From Clostridiales bacterium (lineage in GTDB: Bacteria; Bacillota; Clostridia; Lachnospirales; Bianqueaceae): DNA of 55,196 nt. The stretch is taken from the NCBI GenBank assembly GCA_024689505.1, contig JAILDJ010000162.1, positions 1 to 55,196 of the forward strand, given 5' to 3'. Below the pieces are notes generated by a model. The model worked only from the letters and a program-made list of their open reading frames with translations. It made no database searches and was not told the DNA's origin. Of the stretch, positions 15,426 through 23,271 are shown in pieces. A program made the translations under genes and the position numbers. Positions within the stretch are counted from its first letter, which is position 1; every line of letters starts with the position of its first letter.

Positions 15426-16708
15426 AAAGAGTGATCCGCAATGCCGATGTCCTGTTTGCGGGACGTCTGCAGAAAAAGGAAGTGCTTTTCGACGGGACTT
15501 CGATCCTGGAAGTCTCCGATAAGGTCACGGCAGACGCAGAGGAGATCGACGGCACGGGCCTGACGCTTTTGCCAGGCCTGATCGACGTCCATACCCATCT
15601 GCGCGAGCCGGGTCATGAGCAGAAGGAAACGATCGCCACCGGATCGAAGGCAGCCGCCGCGGGCGGTTTTACGACGATCATGGCGATGCCCAATATCGAT
15701 CCCTTTCCGGACAATGTCGAAACCGTTTCCGAATATCTGAAACGCATCAGGGAAAAGGCGGTCGTGAACGTCCTTCCTTACGGAACGATCACCTGCCGCG
15801 AAGCCGGTCAGACGGCTTCGGATTACGAAGGACTGAAAAAACTCGGCATTCGCTGGTTTTCGGATGACGGAGTCGGCGTGGCAGATGAGAAAGTCATGCT
15901 GGAGGCGATGCGGAAGGCGAAGGAAAATGACGTCCTTTTCGCCTGCCATACCGAAGATATGAATTACCGCAGGCCCGGAGCGTCCGTACATGAAGATGCT
16001 TTTGCGGAGCGCATGGGCTGGCTGGGAATCCCGTCAGCGTGCGAGAGCGCACAGCTCATCCGCGATCTTGAACTTGTGAAACAGACCGGACTGCGCTACC
16101 ATGCCTGCCATATTTCCGCGAAGGAAAGCGTCGAGGCTCTGCGCAGAGCCAAGGCACAGGGAGCAGATGTATCCGGCGAAGTCACCGTCCATCACCTGCT
16201 GCTGGAGAACACCGATGTGCGCGGCACGAACTGGAAAATGAATCCGCCGCTGCGCACACACGAAGACAGAATGTCCCTGATCGAAGCGCTGGAAGACGGC
16301 ACGCTCGATTTCATCGCCAGCGATCACGCTCCGCATACGGAAGCCGACAAGGATAAGCCGATGGCGCAGGCCGCTTTCGGGATCGTGTCCCTTGAGACGA
16401 GCTTCGCCTTGCTGTATACCGAATTTGTGCTGCATCAGCAGCGCTGGAGCCTGGAACAGCTGGTCGACTGGATGTCGTATCTGCCCGCAAAGCGTTTCGG
16501 TTTAGGCAAAAAGGGAAAGATCGAAGCCGGTTATGATCCGGATCTGGTTCTGGTCGAACTGGGCAGCGAAAGAAGGATAAAAGCCAAAGACTTTTTCTCC
16601 AAAGGAAAGAACACGCCGTTTGACGGCTGGGCGGTCAGAGCGACCGTCAGAGAAACGATCGTCAGCGGCAGATCGGTCTACCGGATCGGAGGAGGAATGA
16701 CAAAATGA
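15422..16708 (+). CDS. pyrC: Dihydroorotase, class I
   Basis: 428 residues. The metal-binding signature IDVHTHLREPGHEQKETIATG (HxH) lies near residue 57, CHTEDMN and HACHIS supply further metal or substrate residues, and SDHAPHT near 300 holds the catalytic Asp and His. The enzyme cyclises carbamoyl aspartate to dihydroorotate. Its start overlaps the pyrB stop, indicating translational coupling, and its end overlaps the CorA gene by four bases, so pyrB, pyrC and corA form one transcription unit. Confidence 0.97.
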   Translation: MKRVIRNADVLFAGRLQKKEVLFDGTSILEVSDKVTADAEEIDGTGLTLLPGLIDVHTHLREPGHEQKETIATGSKAAAAGGFTTIMAMPNIDPFPDNVETVSEYLKRIREKAVVNVLPYGTITCREAGQTASDYEGLKKLGIRWFSDDGVGVADEKVMLEAMRKAKENDVLFACHTEDMNYRRPGASVHEDAFAERMGWLGIPSACESAQLIRDLELVKQTGLRYHACHISAKESVEALRRAKAQGADVSGEVTVHHLLLENTDVRGTNWKMNPPLRTHEDRMSLIEALEDGTLDFIASDHAPHTEADKDKPMAQAAFGIVSLETSFALLYTEFVLHQQRWSLEQLVDWMSYLPAKRFGLGKKGKIEAGYDPDLVLVELGSERRIKAKDFFSKGKNTPFDGWAVRATVRETIVSGRSVYRIGGGMTK

Positions 16709-17625
16709 AATTCTATCTGATTGACAGTGTTCTGCGTGACAGTTCAGAAGAGGAATGCCTGAACAGCGAACTGCCGCGTGTTATCGTATTGACAAGAAAA
16801 GAGTGGGAAGAGACGACAGACATCATCATGCCCGAAGTAAACAGGAACCGGGTACCGGAGAATATAAAGAATTCCAGGGCGGAATCCCATTTTGAATGTA
16901 TGTCGGGAACTTTTTCGGTCCCCGACCGCGAAAAACCGTCTTCCGCGAAGAAGAACTTCGCGTTTGTCGTTGATCCGAGCGGGATCGTCTTTATCGACGA
17001 TACCAGCCTCGTCAATACCTATCTCGCGAAGATCAAAGAGGATACGCAGTGGAATCATCCCTGTCTTGAGAGATTTATGTACGACTTTGCGGATCAGATC
17101 ATCCGGAAGGATACGGATGTTCTCGAGAAATACGAGCGTCAGCTCGGCGAGATCGAGAAGGATATCCTGAACGAGCACAATAATGACCGCTTAAAACGGC
17201 TGAGCCGGATCCGAAGCGATCTGCGGGAGATGCGGATCCATTACCGTCAGCTTCTGGACGTTTCCCAGCAGCTGGAGGAAAACGCCAACGGCTTCTTCAA
17301 GGGAAAGAATCTGCGGTATTTCGGAATGGTCGGAGACCGCGTTACGCGTCTGTATGAGCTTGCTTCATCACTGAAAGATTACAACAATCAGCTGAACGAT
17401 CTTTTTGTGGCGATGACTGACCAGAAACAGAACCGGATCATGACGGCTCTGACTGTGATCACGGCGATCTTCATGCCGCTGACACTGATCGTCGGCTGGT
17501 ATGGCATGAACTTCGTGTATATGCCGGAACTGCAGTCGCCTTACGGATATCCGGCAGTGATCCTGGGAAGCCTTCTGATCGTCGTCGGCGGACTGTACTA
17601 CTTCCACCGGAAGAAGTGGCTCTGA
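16705..17625 (+). CDS. corA: CorA-family Mg2+/divalent cation channel
   Basis: 306 residues. A long cytoplasmic N-terminal domain rich in charged helices (about 110-240) is followed by two C-terminal membrane helices. The GMN selectivity motif is intact in VGWYGMNFVYMPEL near residue 270. The second helix ends in HRKKWL, a positive inside tail. The gene is coupled to pyrC by an ATGA overlap. Several pyrimidine-pathway enzymes need divalent metal, but co-location may simply reflect operon drift. A strong terminator follows. Confidence 0.9.
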   Translation: MKFYLIDSVLRDSSEEECLNSELPRVIVLTRKEWEETTDIIMPEVNRNRVPENIKNSRAESHFECMSGTFSVPDREKPSSAKKNFAFVVDPSGIVFIDDTSLVNTYLAKIKEDTQWNHPCLERFMYDFADQIIRKDTDVLEKYERQLGEIEKDILNEHNNDRLKRLSRIRSDLREMRIHYRQLLDVSQQLEENANGFFKGKNLRYFGMVGDRVTRLYELASSLKDYNNQLNDLFVAMTDQKQNRIMTALTVITAIFMPLTLIVGWYGMNFVYMPELQSPYGYPAVILGSLLIVVGGLYYFHRKKWL

Positions 17626-17661
17626 CCGCTCTGTTTCCTGCATCATTCATTTAAAACCGAA

Positions 17662-17725
17662 AAGAACCGTTTAGGAAATCCGCCGGCAGGACCATTGCCG
17701 GGAAGCGGACTGAACGGTTCTTTTT
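17662..17725 (+). terminator. Terminator of the pyrB-pyrC-corA unit
   Basis: AAGAACCGTT (17662-17671) pairs with AACGGTTCTT (17713-17722), with inner stems CCGC/GCGG and CGGC/GCCG, then a T run. Confidence 0.85.
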
Positions 17726-17912
17726 CTATATGATCTTTTACGATCCCGATCTCGGGAACACACCGGAAAAATGCCGGAAAGACAGCGGATCGATCGGTTT
17801 TCCGGAAAACCCGACTGCAAATCTCACGGAATCCTTCTTTTTTCGGGCCGCAGTGGCATATACTTGTATTGATATCACGAATGGAGAACGTGGTGTCAAA
17901 AAGAGAAATGCA

Positions 17913-17947
17913 GATCTGCTCCGCGGAGACGGAACAGATCCGAGGAG
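17913..17947 (+). promoter_or_regulatory. Hairpin directly before the feoAB ribosome site
   Basis: GATCTG-C-TCCG (17913-17923) pairs with CGGA-A-CAGATC (17930-17940); GAGGAG follows at 17942-17947. The rest of the 330-base gap after corA holds the upstream terminator and a possible promoter near 17860-17880. No clear Fur box was seen. Confidence 0.45.
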
Positions 17948-17954
17948 ACCGCTA

Positions 17955-20303
17955 ATGACAATCAAGGACATGAAGATCCAGGAGACCGCCCGTATCACGA
18001 AAGTCGGCGGAGAGGGTGCTTTACGCCAGCATTTTTTGGATATGGGCGTGATACCCGGCGCCGAGATCACGGTGATCAAATATGCTCCTCTGGGAGATCC
18101 GATCGAGCTGATGATCCACGGGTACGAATTGACGCTGCGCCTGGAAGACGCTGCCAGGATCGAAGTGGAACCTCTTCCGGAGTCTACACACCGGGAGAAG
18201 ATCCGCAGTAAAAAATCAAAAACAAGCCACCCCGGTCTCGGGGAAGGCGGCAAATATCATCAGAAGAGCGATGTGGAAGTCTATTCGAAAGAAGAACCGC
18301 TTCTTTTCGGTCTGGTCGGAAATCAGAATTCCGGCAAAACGACGCTGTTCAACCGGCTCACGGGTTCCAATCAGCATGTCGGCAATTTCCCCGGCGTGAC
18401 CGTCGACAGAAAGGACGGAAAGATCCAGAGACACCGCAACGTGACGGTGACTGATCTTCCCGGCATCTATTCAATGTCGCCCTACAGCAGCGAGGAGATC
18501 GTTTCCCGTAATTTCGTACTGGAAGAAAAACCGCAGGCGATCATCAATATCGTCGATGCGACCAATATCGAAAGAAATCTGTATCTGACAGTCCAGCTGC
18601 TTGAGATGGATATCCCGGTCGTCGTCGCCCTCAACATGATGGATGAGATGGTGAGCAACGGCGGCAGCGTCGACGTCAACAAAATGGAAGAACTGCTGGG
18701 AACGCCGGTCGTGGCGATCTCAGCCGCAAAAAACGCAGGCATCGAGGAACTCGTAAGTCATGCGATCCATATTGCGCGTTATCAGGAGAAGCCGGCACGG
18801 CTGGATTTCTGCAGCGAGGAAGATCACGGCGGGGCGGTGCACCGCTGTCTGCATGCGATCAAGCACCTCATTCAGGACCATGCGGAACGGGCCGGGATCC
18901 CGCCGCGTTTCGCGGCGACCAAGATCATCGAGGGAGATCCTCTGATCACGGAGCAGCTGCAGCTCGATGGAAACGAAAAGGAAATGATGGAACACATCAT
19001 TCTGCAGATGGAGAACGAACGCGGTCTGGACAGAAGCGCGGCGATCGCCGATATGCGTTTCGCCTTCATTCAAAAAGTCTGTGAAGAGACGGTGACCAAA
19101 CCGGTCGAGAGCAAAGAACGACTGCGCAGCGAAAGGATCGACCGTTTCCTGACCGGCAAACATACTGCCATTCCTGCCTTTATCGCGATCATGGGGCTGG
19201 TCTTCTTCCTGACCTTTAATGTGATCGGCGCCTGGCTGCAGGGACTGCTGGAGACCCTGATCGGGAATCTGAGCGTTCTTACGGAGACTGCTCTGAATGC
19301 TGCCGGGGTAAACGAAGTGATCCGCGGTCTGATCATCGACGGCATCTTCGCCGGTGTCGGCAGTGTTCTCAGTTTCATGCCGATCATCGTCGTTCTGTTC
19401 TTCTTTTTATCGATCCTGGAAGACAGCGGCTATATCGCCCGCGTCGCCTTCTTTATGGATAAACTGCTGCGCAAGATCGGTCTTTCCGGACGCAGTATTG
19501 TACCGATGCTGATCGGTTTCGGATGTACGGTCCCGGCCGTCATGTCTACACGCACGCTCCCGAGTGAACGGGACCGCCGGATGACGATCCTGCTGACGCC
19601 GTTCATGAGCTGCAGCGCGAAAGTCCCGATCTACACGTTCTTTATCGCGGCTTTCTTCCCCCGCATTGGCTGGCTGATCATCATCGCCCTCTATCTGCTG
19701 GGGATCCTTACCGCGGTCTCCATCGCGTATGTGTTCAAGGAAACGATCTTCCATGGCGAGGCTGCGCCGTTCGTAATGGAACTGCCGAATTACCGCATGC
19801 CGACAGCGGGCAATGTTGCCCGTCTGCTCTGGGAGAAGGCGAAAGACTTCCTGCAGCGCGCTTTCTCCGTGATCATGATCGCGACGATCGTGATCTGGTT
19901 CCTGCAGAGCTTTGACCTGCATTTCAATCTGATCACCGATTCGCGCACCAGCATTCTGGCTTCGATCTCGGGATTCCTGGTTCCGATCATGCGGCCGATC
20001 GGCCTGGGAGACTGGCGCATCTGCACCTCGCTGGTCAGCGGCTTTATGGCGAAGGAGAGCGTTGTCGCGACGATGCAGATCCTCTTCGGCCAAAGCGTCT
20101 CTACAGCGCTTTCCGCCTTATCCACAGTTTCACTGCTGGTCTTTACGCTTCTCTATACGCCCTGTGTGGCGGCTGTGGCCGCTGTCCGCCGCGAACTCGG
20201 CCGGAAATGGGCATGGGGAGTCGTACTGTGGCAGTGCTGCATCGCCTGGGCGGTCACGCTTCTGGTCCGCGTGATCCTGATGCTGCTGGGGGTACCCGCA
20301 TGA
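17955..20303 (+). CDS. feoB: Ferrous iron transporter, FeoA-FeoB fusion
   Basis: 782 residues from ATG 17955, which has GAGGAG upstream. Residues 1-75 form a FeoA SH3-like domain (LRQHFLDMGVIPGAEITVIK). After a basic linker comes the FeoB GTPase: G1 GNQNSGKTTLFNRLTGSNQH, G3 DLPGIYSMSPYSSEE, and G4 NMMD. The membrane part has two Gate-type regions, including GFGCTVPAVMSTRTLPSERD, with about 9-10 helices. The protein moves Fe2+ into the cell. An in-frame ATG at 17730 would add 75 residues with no domain and no ribosome site and is rejected. It overlaps the small partner gene by four bases. Confidence 0.95.
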   Translation: MTIKDMKIQETARITKVGGEGALRQHFLDMGVIPGAEITVIKYAPLGDPIELMIHGYELTLRLEDAARIEVEPLPESTHREKIRSKKSKTSHPGLGEGGKYHQKSDVEVYSKEEPLLFGLVGNQNSGKTTLFNRLTGSNQHVGNFPGVTVDRKDGKIQRHRNVTVTDLPGIYSMSPYSSEEIVSRNFVLEEKPQAIINIVDATNIERNLYLTVQLLEMDIPVVVALNMMDEMVSNGGSVDVNKMEELLGTPVVAISAAKNAGIEELVSHAIHIARYQEKPARLDFCSEEDHGGAVHRCLHAIKHLIQDHAERAGIPPRFAATKIIEGDPLITEQLQLDGNEKEMMEHIILQMENERGLDRSAAIADMRFAFIQKVCEETVTKPVESKERLRSERIDRFLTGKHTAIPAFIAIMGLVFFLTFNVIGAWLQGLLETLIGNLSVLTETALNAAGVNEVIRGLIIDGIFAGVGSVLSFMPIIVVLFFFLSILEDSGYIARVAFFMDKLLRKIGLSGRSIVPMLIGFGCTVPAVMSTRTLPSERDRRMTILLTPFMSCSAKVPIYTFFIAAFFPRIGWLIIIALYLLGILTAVSIAYVFKETIFHGEAAPFVMELPNYRMPTAGNVARLLWEKAKDFLQRAFSVIMIATIVIWFLQSFDLHFNLITDSRTSILASISGFLVPIMRPIGLGDWRICTSLVSGFMAKESVVATMQILFGQSVSTALSALSTVSLLVFTLLYTPCVAAVAAVRRELGRKWAWGVVLWQCCIAWAVTLLVRVILMLLGVPA

Positions 20304-20470
20304 ATATCTGGGATATCATTCTGACAGTTCTGCTGACGGCGGCTGTCCTTCTGGCTTTCAGGAAGATCCGCGATGACCGCAAAGCGGGAAGAGTTTCCTG
20401 CGGAGGAAACTGCGGTACCTGCTCACAGATCTGCAGCTGGTCGGCCACAAGAGAGTTTATAAAAAAGTGA
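20300..20470 (+). CDS. FeoB-associated Cys-rich membrane protein
   Basis: 56 residues. One membrane helix (IWDIILTVLLTAAVLLAF) is followed by a basic stretch and the cysteine cluster CGGNCGTCSQIC. This is the layout of the small proteins found after feoB in Firmicutes; a role in handling Fe2+ at the pore is assumed for the family. ATGA overlap with feoB shows coupled translation. Confidence 0.85.
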   Translation: MNIWDIILTVLLTAAVLLAFRKIRDDRKAGRVSCGGNCGTCSQICSWSATREFIKK

Positions 20471-20485
20471 CGATGGTCACTTTTT
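20462..20485 (+). terminator. Terminator of the feo operon
   Basis: AAAAAGTGAC (20462-20471), loop GATG, GTCACTTTTT (20476-20485). The stem overlaps the stop codon of the small gene. Confidence 0.85.
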
Positions 20486-20520
20486 CTTTAGAGCTCGCAT
20501 ATGTTTTGATAAATGCTTAA

Positions 20521-20640
20521 CTTAGTAAATCAATATCGGAAAGAATTGTAGAAGATGAATATAATAGATCGCTGCAGGCTATTTCAGAAGAGCTTACAAA
20601 GAAAACCAAAACAGAAAGAAAGAATAAACAAAAGATCCCG
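20521..20640 (+). other. AT-rich patch with a possible coding remnant
   Basis: This stretch is AT-richer than both flanks. One plus-strand frame without a start codon reads SERIVEDEYNRSLQAISEE and then a run of lysine-rich residues, resembling the end of a small helical protein. It could be a gene remnant or chance; no family is recognised. Confidence 0.25.
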
Positions 20641-20654
20641 TACAAGCGGGATCT
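20633..20654 (-). terminator. Terminator of the YwaF-like gene
   Basis: AGATCCCG (20633-20640), 6-base loop, CGGGATCT (20647-20654). Read on the minus strand it is followed by CTTTTGTTT. Confidence 0.75.
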
Positions 20655-20675
20655 TCTCATTTTCAGCAGCGTGCT

Positions 20676-21416
20676 TCAGCGCAGGAAGAGAAGGCCGATC
20701 AGTTTAAAGAAGAAGTAGAATACGTGGATCATGAAGATGCAGAAACAGACCAGACCGATCGTATAGGCGAATCCGCCTTTGGTGTATTTCCAGATGACTT
20801 CCAGTAGGGGATTCCCATAAGTATCCCGCAGAAACATGAAATTCTTATCGAAGATCCTGTCTATAAGATAAATCACAGACGCCAGAAGCAGGACGCTCAG
20901 GATCGCCTTCCACACATCAGGATATAAGAGATGTATCTCTCCGGAGACATAGAGCGCCATCACATAGGCGATGATCAGCCCGTGATACAGAAACTGGTGG
21001 ATCGTATAGAAATTGAATGACGGAAGGGTAGAAGTCGTCGGGAATAGGACCGCCATGATCGCCGCCGGCAGGAACAGTGTCAGCAGCATGATCTTGATGA
21101 AGGAATTATCGAACCAGATCGAGTCGATCACGATGAAGTAGGCGGCGAAGCTGCAGAGCTCCAGCGGCAGGTATTCGGAGAGTTTCACATCGGAGAAGCC
21201 GATGATGAACATTTTGATGATATCGATGATGATCAGGATCGCTCCGAGCGCCCGTCTGAGCAGGATCTTATCCGGAAGCGACAGACGGCCGTAGAGAAAA
21301 ACGATCCCTGCCGTAAAAAGGACCGTCAGCAAAAGCCAAACGAAATGACCGGGGGTAAACTGACCATACCCGATCCCGTCCGGGGCATTATCCTTATGAG
21401 TCCAGAAGTGCTTCAT
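20676..21416 (-). CDS. YwaF/TIGR02206-like integral membrane protein
   Basis: 246 residues from the ATG at 21416. About seven hydrophobic helices fill the sequence, and the N-terminal part (KDNAPDGIGYGQFTPGHFVW) precedes the first helix. Conserved-looking features of the family are HLPLE-like EYLPLELCSFAAYF, and FYTIHQFLYHGLI. The family has no settled function. An in-frame GTG/ATG further upstream (21563) would add 49 residues with no helix pattern and would overlap the hypB promoter, so the shorter start is preferred; neither start has a strong ribosome site. Confidence 0.7.
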   Translation of the reverse strand: MKHFWTHKDNAPDGIGYGQFTPGHFVWLLLTVLFTAGIVFLYGRLSLPDKILLRRALGAILIIIDIIKMFIIGFSDVKLSEYLPLELCSFAAYFIVIDSIWFDNSFIKIMLLTLFLPAAIMAVLFPTTSTLPSFNFYTIHQFLYHGLIIAYVMALYVSGEIHLLYPDVWKAILSVLLLASVIYLIDRIFDKNFMFLRDTYGNPLLEVIWKYTKGGFAYTIGLVCFCIFMIHVFYFFFKLIGLLFLR

Positions 21417-21546
21417 TACATAATAATTATAGTCCAGTATTCGCAAGACTGAAAAGACCCTGAGGAGTTGGAAGATACAGCAGACACAAATCTGTAAATC
21501 AATATATGTATCAGCAGGATGAAAAGACGGCGGACCGTCTTCGGAA

Positions 21547-21561
21547 TGATATAATGAAGTC
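21547..21561 (+). promoter_or_regulatory. Extended -10 promoter next to the hypB start
   Basis: TGATATAAT (21547-21555) is an extended -10 element. Six bases separate it from the ATG at 21562, so transcription should begin at or next to the start codon. No -35 or Shine-Dalgarno sequence is evident. Confidence 0.5.
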
Positions 21562-22230
21562 ATGCTAGAGATCTACGAGACAAAAGAAAGAGTCACCGCT
21601 GACAACGATAAAGCGGCAGCGGAGACAAGAGAAAAACTGAAAGATAATAAGACCTTCTTCGTGAACCTGATGGCCTCTCCGGGAGCCGGAAAGACGACTC
21701 TGCTGAAGCAAACGATCGCTGACCTGAAAGACAGTTACCGGATCGGCGTCATGGAGGCGGATGTGGATTCCGCCGTCGACGCCGCCGAGATCGCGAAGAC
21801 TGGCGTCCGGGTGATCCAGCTCCATTCCGGTGGTCTTTGCCACATGGACGCGGATATGACCCAGCGCGGACTGGAGAAACTCGATCTCGAAAGGCTGGAT
21901 CTGGTCTTCCTGGAGAACATCGGAAACCTCGTCTGTCCGGCGGAGTTCGATGTCGGCGCGCAGATGAAAGCGATGATCCTGTCCGTTCCGGAAGGGGATG
22001 ACAAGCCGCTGAAATATCCGCTGATGTTCAAGGTGAGCGACGTCGTGCTCGTCAATAAGATCGATGCGCTTCCGGTCTTCGATTTCGATAAAGAACGCTT
22101 TGAAAAGAACGTCCGCACCCGCAACGAAAAGGCGCCGGTCATTTACCTCAGCGCTGCGACCGGTGAGAACTGTGAAGCCTGGACCACGTATCTGAAAGAA
22201 ATGATCGAGAACTGGAGGCAGTCCGCATGA
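21562..22230 (+). CDS. hypB: HypB-type nickel-insertion GTPase, first copy
   Basis: 222 residues. Walker A is MASPGAGKTTLLKQTI near residues 37-52. The metal-binding residues of the HypB G domain are kept: Cys-His in GGLCHMDADM and Cys in NLVCPAEFDVG. G4 is a standard NKID. The N-terminal His-rich or CxxCGC high-affinity metal site of some HypBs is absent. HypB uses GTP hydrolysis to help HypA load nickel into enzymes. A second copy follows in a four-base overlap. No [NiFe]-hydrogenase or other hyp gene is near, so the nickel client is unknown. Confidence 0.9.
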   Translation: MLEIYETKERVTADNDKAAAETREKLKDNKTFFVNLMASPGAGKTTLLKQTIADLKDSYRIGVMEADVDSAVDAAEIAKTGVRVIQLHSGGLCHMDADMTQRGLEKLDLERLDLVFLENIGNLVCPAEFDVGAQMKAMILSVPEGDDKPLKYPLMFKVSDVVLVNKIDALPVFDFDKERFEKNVRTRNEKAPVIYLSAATGENCEAWTTYLKEMIENWRQSA

Positions 22231-22886
22231 AAGTCATCGAATTACACCGTACAGTCACGGAATCCAATGACCGTGATGCAGCCGTGCTGCGTGATGAACT
22301 GAAGGAGAAAGGCGTCTTCTTCGTCAATCTGATGTCTGCCGCCGGCAGCGGTAAGACGACGCTTCTGAGCCGCACGATCGCAGACCTGAAAGACGAGTTC
22401 CGGATCGCTGTTCTCGAAGCGGACATCGAAGCGGAAGTGGATGCCAGAAAGATCGAGGAGCTTGGCGCCAGATCGATCCAGGTCCATACCGACGGCATGT
22501 GCCATATGGATGCCGGCATGACCCGTCAGGGTCTGGAAGAGATGGGACTTGAGGAGATCGATCTCGCTTTTCTGGAAAACATCGGCAACCTGATCTGCCC
22601 GGCGGAATTCGCTACCGGCGCCAGCAAAAACGTTATGATCCTGTCTGTTCCGGAAGGGGATGACAAACCGCTGAAATATCCGCTCATGTTTCAGACGAGC
22701 GACGTGCTGCTCATCACCAAGACGGATACGATGAACTTCTTCAATTTCGATATCGACCGCTGCATCGAGCGGGTCCGCTATCTGAACCCGAAGATCGAGG
22801 TCTTCCCGGTATCCGCAAAAACCGGAGAGGGGATGGAAAAATGGGAAGACTGGCTCAGAAAAGAGATCAAAGCCTGGAAGGAATAG
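22227..22886 (+). CDS. hypB: HypB-type nickel-insertion GTPase, second copy
   Basis: 219 residues, clearly paralogous to the gene before it (shared FFVNLM, ENIGNL.CPAEF, and MILSVPEGDDKPLKYPLMF). Walker A is SAAGSGKTTLLSRTI. Cys-His (DGMCHMDAGM) and Cys (LICPAEFATG) metal residues remain. The G4 motif is TKTD in place of NKxD, which may change nucleotide preference or switching. The pair may work as a heterodimer or serve different clients; this is inference from the tandem, coupled arrangement. Confidence 0.88.
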   Translation: MKVIELHRTVTESNDRDAAVLRDELKEKGVFFVNLMSAAGSGKTTLLSRTIADLKDEFRIAVLEADIEAEVDARKIEELGARSIQVHTDGMCHMDAGMTRQGLEEMGLEEIDLAFLENIGNLICPAEFATGASKNVMILSVPEGDDKPLKYPLMFQTSDVLLITKTDTMNFFNFDIDRCIERVRYLNPKIEVFPVSAKTGEGMEKWEDWLRKEIKAWKE

Positions 22887-22889
22887 ATC

Positions 22890-23240
22890 ATGCATGAACT
22901 GAGCATCGTGACTCACGTCGCCAAGACGCTGGATGAGATCGCCGAGGAAAACAAACTGACAAAGATCGGTTCGGTAACTCTGGAGATCGGGGAAGTATCC
23001 GGCATCATTACCGACTACTTCGTCGACTGCTGGAATTACTTCAAAGTAAAGCATCCGCTTCTAAAAGAAGCGGAGCTGAAACTTGAAATGATCGATGCCA
23101 TCACGTTCTGTGAAGACTGCAAACAGGAGTATAAGACGATCGAGTATGGCAGGATCTGTCCGTACTGTCACAGTGAACACACCTATCTGCTGCAGGGCAA
23201 TGAGTGCAACATCAAAGAGATCGAGGCAGAGAACGAATAA
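22890..23240 (+). CDS. hypA: HypA nickel metallochaperone
   Basis: 116 residues, the usual size. The N-terminus starts MHELSIVTHV; the His2-Glu3 nickel site at the start is intact. The zinc site has two CxxC pairs, CEDCKQEY and CPYCHSEH. HypA passes nickel to the target enzyme with HypB. The gene starts 3 bases after the second hypB, so all three form one operon. It ends at a bidirectional terminator. Confidence 0.93.
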   Translation: MHELSIVTHVAKTLDEIAEENKLTKIGSVTLEIGEVSGIITDYFVDCWNYFKVKHPLLKEAELKLEMIDAITFCEDCKQEYKTIEYGRICPYCHSEHTYLLQGNECNIKEIEAENE

Positions 23241-23268
23241 AAAGGAGGAACCGGACTGCTCCTCCTTT
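23241..23268. terminator. Bidirectional terminator between hypA and the flavoprotein gene
   Basis: AAAGGAGGA (23241-23249) and TCCTCCTTT (23260-23268) form a 9-base stem, followed by T-rich sequence on plus and preceded by A-rich sequence that serves the minus strand. Confidence 0.8.
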
Positions 23269-23271
23269 CTT

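Noticed and set aside
17730-17954. A 75-residue N-terminal extension of the FeoA-FeoB protein
   Set aside because: No domain and no ribosome site, and it starts 5 bases after the upstream terminator. ATG 17955 begins the FeoA domain directly after GAGGAG.
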